Source of the DNA: Breoghania sp037026715
Lineage (GTDB): Bacteria; Pseudomonadota; Alphaproteobacteria; Rhizobiales; Stappiaceae
DNA length: 64,000 nt
Direction: 5' to 3'
NCBI RefSeq assembly: GCF_037026715.1
Contig: NZ_JBANCG010000001.1
Span: forward strand, 620,001-684,000
In this document: piece after piece, positions 28,787 to 36,624 of the stretch
Position numbering within the stretch: the first letter of the stretch is position 1
How the letters are laid out: each line of letters starts with the position of its first letter
Program-made: the position numbers and the translations under genes
Notes under the pieces: generated by a model
Told to the model about the DNA's origin: nothing
Databases searched by the model: none
The model's input: the letters and a program-made list of their open reading frames with translations, nothing else

Positions 28787-29941
28787 ATGCGGCTGGATAT
28801 ATTCACGATCTTCGTTCTGATGGCGACCATCTGTCTGCTGGCCGCCGTCGGCTTCGGCATCGGCTGGTGGAAGCATCGCAGCGAGCGGGTGCTGGCCTAT
28901 TCCGCCGCCACCTTCGGGCTCGGTGCCGTCTCCACGTTGCTGCTGGCGGCGCGCGGGCGCATACCCGACCTGCTTTCCGTCGATGTCGCAAACGCCGCCG
29001 TGTTCGCCGCGATGGCCTTGGGCTGGAACTCGTTTCGGGAGATGAACGGGCGCCGCTTTCTCGTGCTGCCGGTCATCCTGCCTTGCGTCGTCTGGCTGAT
29101 CCTGTCCCGGTATCCCGGCTTCTACGAAGAAACCTGGCTGCGCTCGCTCGTGGCCTCCATCCTGATCGCCGCTCTGTCGCTCGGCTATTTCCACGAGTTC
29201 TGGCGGACCCGGGGCGTGAAGGCGGAAGTCCGCGCGGTGCTGTTGCTTGCAGCCGGTGGCAATGTCACGGTCTTCGTGCTGCGGGCTTTCTACAGCCTGA
29301 TCACCCACCGCCCGAAAAATGTGCTCGAGGACGATTTCTGGCTGTCGCTGGCGCTGTTCGTGCCGGTGATCTTCCTCGTCGCGCTCGCGATCGGCGGGCT
29401 GTGGCTTTGGCAGGTGCGTGCGGTGAAGACCCTGCAGCACGAGGTGGAGATCGATCCGCTCACCGGCATCCTCAATCGGCGTGCCTTCGACCGCAGCGTC
29501 GGCGCGCTGCTGGAGCGGATGCACGCCGGGCGGGAGACGATGGCGCTGCTGCTCATCGACCTCGATCATTTCAAGTCTATCAACGACCGGTTCGGCCACC
29601 CCGCCGGCGACCGGGTGCTGCAGGATTTCGCCCGCACGGTGGAGGAGGAGCTGCGCAAGAGCGACCTTTTCGCCCGCTACGGTGGCGAAGAATTCGTCAT
29701 TTTGCTGCGCGGCGCCGATCTGCACGATGCGCTACAGGTGGCGGAGAAGTTGCGCACGCGGATCGCGGATCAGGTGGTGGAATGGGAGGGCACCCCGATC
29801 GGGCTGACGGTGAGCATCGGCGTGGCGGCGACAAGCGGTCAATCGGTGACGCTCGCCGATCTGATCGCCCGCGCCGACCGGGGCCTTTATGGCGCCAAGG
29901 GCAGCGGCCGAAACCGGGTGGTGATCGCGGCGCCGGTATAA
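28787..29941 (+). CDS. Membrane diguanylate cyclase (GGDEF)
   Basis: A 384-residue protein with about six or seven N-terminal transmembrane helices (residues 1-210) and a C-terminal GGDEF domain that makes cyclic di-GMP. The active site reads GGEEF in ARYGGEEFVILLRG. An inhibitory I-site RxxD (RKSD) lies five residues before it, so product inhibition is expected. DPLTGILNRRAFDR marks the start of the catalytic domain. No EAL domain is present. It is a single gene without a recognised sensory domain apart from the membrane part. Confidence 0.92.
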   Translation: MRLDIFTIFVLMATICLLAAVGFGIGWWKHRSERVLAYSAATFGLGAVSTLLLAARGRIPDLLSVDVANAAVFAAMALGWNSFREMNGRRFLVLPVILPCVVWLILSRYPGFYEETWLRSLVASILIAALSLGYFHEFWRTRGVKAEVRAVLLLAAGGNVTVFVLRAFYSLITHRPKNVLEDDFWLSLALFVPVIFLVALAIGGLWLWQVRAVKTLQHEVEIDPLTGILNRRAFDRSVGALLERMHAGRETMALLLIDLDHFKSINDRFGHPAGDRVLQDFARTVEEELRKSDLFARYGGEEFVILLRGADLHDALQVAEKLRTRIADQVVEWEGTPIGLTVSIGVAATSGQSVTLADLIARADRGLYGAKGSGRNRVVIAAPV

Positions 29942-30190
29942 GCGGGCCGGGTATCCGGCACAATTCGTCTTCCACCCCCTTCTTTCGAGCGGCAGGCTCC
30001 CCATGTGGTCGGTATGGCCGGCGGGGTGTCCGCTAACCCTTTTGCGAAAAAGGGTGGTCTGTCATGGTTTGCGGGCCGGCAGGCGCGAGCCGGGGTTTGC
30101 GAGCCGCGGCGGCATCGCATACACATGGAGTCGGAAAAACGGAGCGGCCGAACGCGGCCGCCCCTGCAATCAATGGAGCCTATCCAGCGC

Positions 30191-30811
30191 ATGAACACTT
30201 ATTTCACGTCGGTTCCTCCCCACCTCGACGACGAGGACGAAGACGAGGAAAAGACCAAGACGCCGGCGTCGATCCAGGTCGACAAGCATCTTTTCGAATC
30301 GCGCACGGTGCTCATTACCGGTCAGATCTCGCAGGAGCTGGCCCGCGATGTGTGCGCCCGCCTTCTGGCGCTGGCGCAGGTTTCCGAAGATCCGATCAAC
30401 GTGATCGTGTCCTCGCCCGGCGGCCACGTGGAATCGGGCGACATGATCCACGACACCATCCGCTTCATCGCCCCGCGCGTGCGCATGCTCGGCATGGGCT
30501 GGGTGGCGAGCGCGGGTGCGCTGATCTATGTCGCGGTTCCCAAGGAAGACCGCTACTGCACGCCCAACACGCGCTTCCTGCTGCACCAGCCCTCCGGTGG
30601 GGCCGGCGGCCCGGCGACGGACATCGAGATCCAGGCGCGCGAGATGCTGCGCATGCGCGATCGTCTCAACAAGATCTTCTCGGTCGCCACCGGTCAGCCG
30701 GTGGAGCGGATCGACAAGGATACGGACCGCGACTACTGGATGTCGCCGGAAGAGGCCATCGCCTACGGTCTCGTCGGCAAGGTCGTGAACTCGGCATCCG
30801 AACTCGGCTGA
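30191..30811 (+). CDS. ClpP-like serine protease subunit
   Basis: A 206-residue ClpP-family protein. After an acidic N-terminus (DDEDEDEEKTKT) comes the ClpP fold starting FESRTVLITGQISQELARDV. Catalytic Ser lies in GMGWVASAGALI, His in RFLLHQPSGG, and the Asp region in DTDRDYWMSPEEAIAYGLV. The N-terminus and Ser motif differ from housekeeping ClpP (normally AASM), so this is a divergent paralogue. It is not next to clpX or clpA. I start at ATG 30191, which puts the acidic segment first; ATG at 30125 would add 22 residues. Confidence 0.83.
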   Translation: MNTYFTSVPPHLDDEDEDEEKTKTPASIQVDKHLFESRTVLITGQISQELARDVCARLLALAQVSEDPINVIVSSPGGHVESGDMIHDTIRFIAPRVRMLGMGWVASAGALIYVAVPKEDRYCTPNTRFLLHQPSGGAGGPATDIEIQAREMLRMRDRLNKIFSVATGQPVERIDKDTDRDYWMSPEEAIAYGLVGKVVNSASELG

Positions 30812-30825
30812 AGCGGCGGCGATCG

Positions 30826-31206
30826 ATGGTCGTGAAACCGAACGCGCGGCGGGTGCGCCCCGCCGCGATCCTCGCTGCCATGCCGGTTTTCGGGGCGGCG
30901 GCGCTTTCCGCCGTTGTGACCTTCCCGTCTCCCGCACGGGCGCAGTCGCCCTATTACCAGAGCTACCGGGCCCTGTCCGATCTGGTCATCAACGTCGAGA
31001 TGGACCCGAATTCGCAGGTGGCGGGCCGCGTGCGCGCCGGAACCGGCGGCATCCGTCTCAACTGGTGCGAGCCGGAGATTCCGGCCGGCGACTGGGCCGG
31101 CGCGGACGCCGCCGCCCGGCGGCAGATTCTCGACGGACGGTGGTGCGAGGTCGATACCGGCGAGGTCGTCGGCAACGTCCGCTCCGATCTGATCGAGCCG
31201 GAATGA
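30826..31206 (+). CDS. Secreted hypothetical protein (SH3-like)
   Basis: A 126-residue protein with a signal peptide (residues about 1-34, ending PARAQ). The mature part reads SYRALSDLVINVEMDPNSQVAGRVRAGTGGIRLNWCEPEIP and ends GRWCEVDTGEVVGNVRSDLIEPE, which resembles short bacterial SH3-type domains that associate with the cell wall. Two cysteines could form a disulfide. It begins 14 bp after the ClpP-like gene and could be in its operon. Function unknown. Confidence 0.72.
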   Translation: MVVKPNARRVRPAAILAAMPVFGAAALSAVVTFPSPARAQSPYYQSYRALSDLVINVEMDPNSQVAGRVRAGTGGIRLNWCEPEIPAGDWAGADAAARRQILDGRWCEVDTGEVVGNVRSDLIEPE

Positions 31207-31254
31207 GACCGTCATCTGCACGCAATGAAGGTGCCGCGACGCGCTGAGCGTGCG

Positions 31255-31745
31255 TCTGACGTTCCCCTCCCCCCTGAGGGGAGGGGTTAGGGCTGGGGGT
31301 AAAGCCGCTTGCTCCGAGCCTGCCGCCTTGACCCCCACCCGAACGGCCGGAGAAGCCGTTCGACCTCCCCTCAAGGGGGAGGTAGGCCGTGGGGCTGACT
31401 TTTCGCTCCACATTTCCCTCCATCGTCAACACCCGGCACCCGCTTTCGCGGACACAGGCTCCGTCCGGGTGATCCAGCGCGCGCCCCGAGTGCCGCGGCT
31501 GGAGGTGGATTGCCCGGACGAAGCCGGGCAATGACGGCGGTGGGGGATGAGGGGAAAAAAGGCGAGCCCGCAATCCGATACCATTTCCCGACCGGGATGC
31601 GCTGAGCGAGCCGCATTCGTCCCCCTCCCCCCTTGAGGGGAGGGGCCAGGGGTGGGGGTGCTCTCTCTTGCTCCGAACCTGCCGCCTTGACCCCCACCCG
31701 AACGGCCGAAGAAGCCGTTCGACCTCCCCTCAAGGGGGAGGTCGG
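31255..31745 (-). repeat. Composite family A/B repeat, inverted copy
   Basis: The same A-B-A arrangement as at 2663-3345 but in reverse orientation. Examples are TGACCCCCACCCGAACGGCC at about 31328, repeated at 31688, and GGTGATCCAGCGCGC in the B core. No gene is supported in 31207-31807. Confidence 0.85.
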
Positions 31746-31807
31746 CCGTGGGGCTGGCGTTCACCCGCGGAAACGGCCGCAGCGGCTTGAACGGAGCTCC
31801 CGGTCCC

Positions 31808-32173
31808 TTACACCAGTTGCCGTTCCAGCACGTAATCGCGAACCAGCTCGATGACGGCTTGCGCCTCCTCGCGCAGCGGCGGTTCGATGCCGTTTGCCTG
31901 CAGTGCCGTCTGGAAGTGGTCGGCGAAGCGGGTGTAGTGATGGTCCGTCGCCAGCAGAGTCCGGAAATCGGAACGGATCGAGCGGCCCTCGTAAAAGGGC
32001 GAGCCGCCGAATATGAAGACCAGAAGCGAGTTCACCTTGTCGATGACCCAGGCATGGTCGATACGGTCCAGTTCCTCCGCGAGAATGTCGTCGTGGCGCA
32101 TCATGTCGAAAATTACATATGTGAAACGTTCGATACTCTGTCTTCCGCCAAGTCTGAGGTAGAGCGTCGTCAT
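31808..32173 (-). CDS. Truncated-globin-like protein lacking the usual heme ligand
   Basis: A 121-residue protein whose layout follows group 1 truncated hemoglobins: TLYLRLGGRQSIERF at the start, a mid segment VFIFGGSPFYEGRSIRSDF like the family's LGGPxxYxGR, and HHYTRFADHFQTALQANGI. At the position of the proximal (F8) His I read Phe (SIRSDFRTLL), and the usual B10 Tyr is also missing (VIFDMM). It may therefore be a globin-fold protein that does not bind heme in the usual way. The gene stands alone. Alignment was by eye. Confidence 0.6.
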   Translation of the reverse strand: MTTLYLRLGGRQSIERFTYVIFDMMRHDDILAEELDRIDHAWVIDKVNSLLVFIFGGSPFYEGRSIRSDFRTLLATDHHYTRFADHFQTALQANGIEPPLREEAQAVIELVRDYVLERQLV

Positions 32174-32293
32174 TGCCGCACCCTGGAAAATGATTGATGC
32201 CCGCCAGCTGCGGACAGCTAATCACTTCGGTGCAAACGCTACTGTGACTATTCTCACGTTTGCGGCGATTTCGCCGGCATAATCACCCCGACC

Positions 32294-32992
32294 TCAGCCC
32301 CGCGGCGGGATTTCGCGGGAAAACGCGGCACTGCTGGCGGCGGAAAAGAACTGGCGCCGCAACAGCACGACGAAAACGTAGGTCGTGCCGGCGATGAAGG
32401 GGATCGGCCCGGCGAACCAGCACAGGAAGCCGACGCCGAAGAAGAAGGCGCGCTGGCCGCGGCTGAAATGCCGCCCGGCGAGCACGTTGAGGCTGGCCGC
32501 CCGGCTCGCCAGATCCCGCGCCTCCGCCGAAGGGTTCTTGTCCTCGTTGGGCACGGCGCCGACCATGATCGAACAGTAGTTGAAGAGCCGGTAGGACCAG
32601 CCGAACTTGAAGAAGGCATAGGCCGCGATCAGCATCAGCCCCAGAACCTTGGCCTCCCATTCCGCCCGCGTGGTGACGATGGCGAGCGGCAGGTCGGCGT
32701 AGACCTCAAGGGCCAGATCGGTGGCGTTGAGCAGCGCAAAGCAGGCGCCCAGCGCCAGCAGCGAGGTGGAGGCGAAGAAGGCCGTGCCCTGCTGCAGACC
32801 GGCGATGATCTGTGCGTCGATCATCCGCAACGGGCGCTCCAGCATGGAGTGCATCCATTCGTGCCGGTACCGGTCCATGGCATGCGACAGGCAGGCGGAT
32901 TTCCAGCGGCTGCGCTCCACAAGCCAGTTGTAGCCGAGCCAGGAACAGGCGAACCACGCAAGGGCGGCAAGGTCGAGCGGCAGGAAGGGCAT
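32294..32992 (-). CDS. DUF599 membrane protein
   Basis: A 232-residue membrane protein of the DUF599 family with about four transmembrane segments: near 1-24, 70-95, 112-135 and 185-220. The family motifs are WMHSMLERPLRMIDAQIIAGLQQGTAFFAST, then FNYCSIMVGAVP and RHFSRGQRAFFF. I chose the ATG at 32992 (MPFLPLDLAALAWFACSWLGYNWL) because it opens directly with the first helix; the frame is open 96 bases further up. Function unknown. Confidence 0.87.
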   Translation of the reverse strand: MPFLPLDLAALAWFACSWLGYNWLVERSRWKSACLSHAMDRYRHEWMHSMLERPLRMIDAQIIAGLQQGTAFFASTSLLALGACFALLNATDLALEVYADLPLAIVTTRAEWEAKVLGLMLIAAYAFFKFGWSYRLFNYCSIMVGAVPNEDKNPSAEARDLASRAASLNVLAGRHFSRGQRAFFFGVGFLCWFAGPIPFIAGTTYVFVVLLRRQFFSAASSAAFSREIPPRG

Positions 32993-33347
32993 GTCGGTCT
33001 TTCTGTCGGGTTCACGACCCCCGTCCCCTTCAAGGCGAAAAGGAGGGGCGATTTCCAGAGCATATTCGCGGTGGCGGGATTGTTTCAATGCGACCGGAAA
33101 GGCATCCGACCCGGCGCAAATCGCAAAGGCAAATCATCGGCTTGGTGCGGCCGAACGAAATCGAGGGCGGGCGGGCCTCGCGCTTTTTCCACAACGCCAT
33201 GCACAGGGCGCGTGCCAGCCTTTCCGCAAGGCGGGATTCTTCGGACTTGAACAGAGGTTACCAAGTCGTTAAATGGGCGTGGCTTCGCGATGGAAGGAGA
33301 GGGTTGTTTCACCCGCCCCGTCGCCCTGTTCAGCAATTAGGAGTTCC
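32993..33347. other. Divergent intergenic region
   Basis: About 355 bases between the leftward DUF599 gene and the rightward small membrane gene. No repeat family, RNA gene or clear promoter is recognised. Confidence 0.5.
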
Positions 33348-33479
33348 ATGGACGATCACGTACAGAAGTCCTGCTGGGGGTTCATGACCTGGACGGTCCT
33401 GATGCTCGGAGGCGCTATGTTGCTCGTCTACCTGTTCGGTGGATTCGATCCGGCGGTCACGACGATCGCCGTGAAATAG
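33348..33479 (+). CDS. Small single-pass membrane protein
   Basis: A 43-residue protein: a hydrophilic start MDDHVQKSCWGF followed by one hydrophobic helix (MTWTVLMLGGAMLLVYLFGG) and a short tail. TAGGAG lies six bases before the ATG, and a strong terminator follows 38 bases after the stop, so it looks like a complete monocistronic gene. It resembles small subunits such as those found with respiratory enzymes, but no such enzyme is adjacent. Function unknown. Confidence 0.6.
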   Translation: MDDHVQKSCWGFMTWTVLMLGGAMLLVYLFGGFDPAVTTIAVK

Positions 33480-33517
33480 GCTTGCCAGAATAGACTTGCC
33501 ACCGGCATGGTCAGTTC

Positions 33518-33552
33518 GAAAGGGGCGCGGACCGAACCGCGCCCCTTTTGCG
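33518..33552 (+). terminator. Rho-independent terminator after the small membrane gene
   Basis: GAAAGGGGCGCGG pairs with CCGCGCCCCTTTT across a six-base loop, with the T run on the plus strand. Confidence 0.85.
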
Positions 33553-33723
33553 TTTTCGGGCCCGGTCTTCAGCTTCTGCCGCATGGCGCCCGGCCGGTTC
33601 TTTTCGCGGCGGCGGCAATCGGGTCTTGTGAATCCCCGCAAGTCAAACGACACTCCGGCGCGCAAAACGGTTCGGCAACAAGACCGGCGTCGCGAGGCCG
33701 GCACGAGGGAGGGGAGGTCGCCG

Positions 33724-34125
33724 ATGGCGATGAAGAAGGGATACCGTCAGCTGGTGGATGCGGCGGAAGCGGAGATCGTGACCTTGCCCGTCGCCGAGGC
33801 GATCGCGCTCCACGGCGATGCGGACACGGTGTTCGTGGATCTGCGCGATATCCGCGAGCTGGAGCGGCAGGGCCGCATGCCCGGCGCCGTCCACGCCCCG
33901 CGCGGGATGCTGGAATTCTGGGTCGATCCCGACAGCCCCTATCATCGCGAGGTCTTTGCCCAGCCCAAGCGCTTCGTCTTCTTCTGCGCGGCGGGCTGGC
34001 GCTCCGCGCTGGCGACCAAGACCGTGCAGGACATGGGGCTTGAGAACGTCGCCCATATCGAGGGCGGGTTCGGTGCCTGGCGGGACGCGGGCGGCGCCGT
34101 TGAGCTTCCGAAAGAGAAGGCGTAA
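33724..34125 (+). CDS. Single-domain rhodanese
   Basis: A 133-residue rhodanese-like sulfurtransferase. The domain runs from VFVDLRDIRELERQGRMPGAVHAPRG to the C-terminal HIEGGFGAWRDAGG. The catalytic Cys is in FFCAAGWRSALA, a loop composition common in thiosulfate or persulfide-handling rhodaneses. GGAGGTCG precedes the ATG. It is followed 36 bp later by a GST gene. The physiological sulfur donor is unknown. Confidence 0.9.
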   Translation: MAMKKGYRQLVDAAEAEIVTLPVAEAIALHGDADTVFVDLRDIRELERQGRMPGAVHAPRGMLEFWVDPDSPYHREVFAQPKRFVFFCAAGWRSALATKTVQDMGLENVAHIEGGFGAWRDAGGAVELPKEKA

Positions 34126-34161
34126 GCCTGTCGCGGGAGGCCAACGCAAGGAGCGCGTCAC

Positions 34162-34809
34162 TTGAAGATCGTCATCGGAAACAGGAACTACTCGACCTGG
34201 TCGCTGCGCGGCTGGCTGGCATTGAGGCAGACCGGCGCCGACTTCGAGGAAGTGCTGATCCCGCTCGACACGCCCACCATGCACGATGAGATCCGGGCCC
34301 ATTCCGCGGCTGGCCGCGTGCCGGTGCTGATCGACGGCGATATCACCGTGTGGGACAGTCTGGCGATCGTGGAATATCTGGCGGAGCGCTTTCCGCAAGC
34401 CGGGCTGTGGCCGGCGGACCGCGCGGCGCGCGCCCATGCCCGCGCCATCGTGGCCGAGATGCACTCCGGTTTCACCGCCATGCGCGGCCATTACCCGATG
34501 AACATCCGGCGGGCACCCGCCGCCCGGCCGCAGGATGCAGCGGTGGAGGCCGACGTGGCGCGGATCCTGGCGATCTGGAACGAGGCGCGGGCCCGTTTCG
34601 GCGCGGGCGGCGATTTCCTGTTCGGGGCCTTAACGGCGGCCGACGCCTTTTTCGCGCCGGTCGTCAGCCGGCTGATCACCTATGCGGTGCCGGTGGATGC
34701 GGTCTCTCGCGCCTACATGGAGGCGGTGATGGCCCATCCGGCCATGGCCGAGTGGTGCGAGGCGGCGCTGAGGGAGACGTGGATCGTTCCGGCCGACGAG
34801 GTCGACTGA
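34162..34809 (+). CDS. Glutathione S-transferase
   Basis: A 215-residue soluble GST. The thioredoxin-like N-terminal domain (1-80) begins MKIVIGNRNYSTWSLRGWLAL, with the likely glutathione-activating Ser/Tyr near 10-14, and has the cis-Pro in RVPVLIDGDITVWDSLAIVEYLAE. The helical C-terminal domain includes LTAADAFFAPVVSRL. The start is TTG at 34162 with AAGGAG nearby; no ATG is available at this position. It is separated from the rhodanese gene by 36 bp. Substrate unknown. Confidence 0.88.
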   Translation: MKIVIGNRNYSTWSLRGWLALRQTGADFEEVLIPLDTPTMHDEIRAHSAAGRVPVLIDGDITVWDSLAIVEYLAERFPQAGLWPADRAARAHARAIVAEMHSGFTAMRGHYPMNIRRAPAARPQDAAVEADVARILAIWNEARARFGAGGDFLFGALTAADAFFAPVVSRLITYAVPVDAVSRAYMEAVMAHPAMAEWCEAALRETWIVPADEVD

Positions 34810-34855
34810 GCCTTTTTCATCAAGATCATTGTCACGCGAGTGGGGGAGTTCTGCT

Positions 34856-36463
34856 GTGGCGTTGTTGAAATCCGTTGTTTCGTCGTCTTCCGATGCGTTC
34901 AGGGGACAGGCTGCGGAAATGGGGGCGCTCGTCGCCGATCTGCGCGCCCGTCGGGAGGAGGCGGCGCTGGGCGGGCCGGAGAAGGCGCGCGAGCGGCATG
35001 TGGGGCGCGGCAAGCTGTTGCCGCGCGAGCGCGTCACGCGACTGCTCGATCCAGGTGCGCCGTTTCTGGAGCTGTCGCCGCTGGCGGCCAACGGCATGTA
35101 CGATGCCGCCATCCATGGCGCCGGGCTGATCACCGGCATCGGCCGGGTGTCGGGGCGCGAATGCATGATCGTGTGCAACGACGCCACCATCAAGGGCGGC
35201 ACCTATTACCCGATGACCGTGAAGAAGCACCTGCGCGCCCAGGAGATCGCGCGCGAAAACCGGCTACCGTGCATCTATCTGGTGGATTCCGGCGGCGCGA
35301 ACCTGCCCAACCAGACCGACGTCTTTCCCGACAAGGAGCATTTCGGCCGCATCTTCTACAATCAGGCCACCATGTCGGCGATGGGCATTCCGCAGATTGC
35401 GGTGGTGATGGGATCGTGCACGGCGGGCGGCGCCTATGTGCCGGCGATGTCGGACGAGACGATCATCGTGCGCCAGCAGGGCACGATCTTTCTGGCCGGG
35501 CCGCCGCTGGTGAAGGCGGCCACCGGCGAGGAGGTGTCGGCTGAGGATCTGGGCGGGGCGGACGTGCATGCGCGCGTCTCCGGCGTCGCCGATCACTATG
35601 CGGTGGACGACGACCAGGCGCTGGCCATGGCGCGCCGGGCTGTCGCCAATCTCAACGGCGTGAAGCGGGCGGACATCGACCTCGCCCCGCCGCGCGATCC
35701 CGCCTACGATCCGGCCGAGCTCGATGGCGTGGTGCCGGCGGACCTGCGCAAGCAGTACGACATCCGCGAGGTGATCGCGCGGCTTGTCGACGGTTCGGAG
35801 TTTCACGAGTTCAAGAAGCTCTACGGCACGACGCTTGTGACGGGCTTTGCGAAAATTTTCGGAATGCCCGTCGGAATCGTTGCCAACAACGGCATCCTTT
35901 TCTCTGAATCGGCTCTTAAGGGCGCGCATTTCGTCGAATTGTGCTGCCAGCGGCGCATTCCGCTTCTCTTTTTGCAAAACATCACCGGATTCATGGTCGG
36001 TCGCGAATACGAGGCCGGCGGCATCGCCAAGGACGGGGCGAAGCTCGTCACGGCGGTGGCGTGCGCGAAGGTGCCGAAGATCACCGTCATCGTCGGCGGC
36101 TCGTATGGTGCGGGCAACTATGGAATGTGCGGGCGCGCCTACTCGCCCCGCTTCCTGTTCATGTGGCCGAATGCGCGGATTTCCGTGATGGGCGGCGAAC
36201 AGGCGGCCTCGGTTCTGGCCACCGTCAAGCGCGACAACATGGAAGCCGAGGGCGCGGCCTGGAGTGCGGCGGAGGAAGAGGCGTTCAAGGCGCCGATCCG
36301 GGCGCGCTACGAGGCGGAAGGCCATCCCTATCACGCCACCGCGCGGCTGTGGGACGACGGCATCATCGCGCCTTCCGAGACGCGGCGGGTGCTCGGACTG
36401 GCCTTTTCCGCGACGCTGAACGCGCCTGTCGAGCCGACGCCATTCGGAGTATTTCGTATGTAA
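34856..36463 (+). CDS. mccB: 3-Methylcrotonyl-CoA carboxylase beta chain
   Basis: A 535-residue carboxyltransferase that carboxylates 3-methylcrotonyl-CoA to 3-methylglutaconyl-CoA in leucine catabolism. MCC-type features are HVGRGKLLPRERVTRLLDPGAPFLELSPLAANGMY, VDSGGANLPNQTDVFPD, GSCTAGGAYVPAMSDE and NITGFMVGREYEAGGIAKDGAKLV. Start GTG at 34856 has GGGGAG seven bases upstream and gives the normal N-terminus. The biotin subunit mccA is about 6.5 kb downstream. Confidence 0.93.
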   Translation: MALLKSVVSSSSDAFRGQAAEMGALVADLRARREEAALGGPEKARERHVGRGKLLPRERVTRLLDPGAPFLELSPLAANGMYDAAIHGAGLITGIGRVSGRECMIVCNDATIKGGTYYPMTVKKHLRAQEIARENRLPCIYLVDSGGANLPNQTDVFPDKEHFGRIFYNQATMSAMGIPQIAVVMGSCTAGGAYVPAMSDETIIVRQQGTIFLAGPPLVKAATGEEVSAEDLGGADVHARVSGVADHYAVDDDQALAMARRAVANLNGVKRADIDLAPPRDPAYDPAELDGVVPADLRKQYDIREVIARLVDGSEFHEFKKLYGTTLVTGFAKIFGMPVGIVANNGILFSESALKGAHFVELCCQRRIPLLFLQNITGFMVGREYEAGGIAKDGAKLVTAVACAKVPKITVIVGGSYGAGNYGMCGRAYSPRFLFMWPNARISVMGGEQAASVLATVKRDNMEAEGAAWSAAEEEAFKAPIRARYEAEGHPYHATARLWDDGIIAPSETRRVLGLAFSATLNAPVEPTPFGVFRM

Positions 36464-36624
36464 ATCCGTTTTCTGTTAATTGATACGTTGATGTGCGTAG
36501 TCGAAAATCGCGATGGTTCGGAGTAACCAGAGCGTTAAAAATTGATATATTCTGCTTATATTCAATTTAATCCGCAAGGTGTAGTCGGTCTTAAGAGCGG
36601 AAAGTTCTCTGGATCGGATATGCG
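36464..36624. other. AT-rich leader of the PAS kinase gene
   Basis: A locally AT-rich stretch (for example TTGATATATTCTGCTTATAT at about 36543) between mccB and the kinase gene. It probably contains the kinase promoter, but no spacing-correct pair of boxes stands out. Confidence 0.45.
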
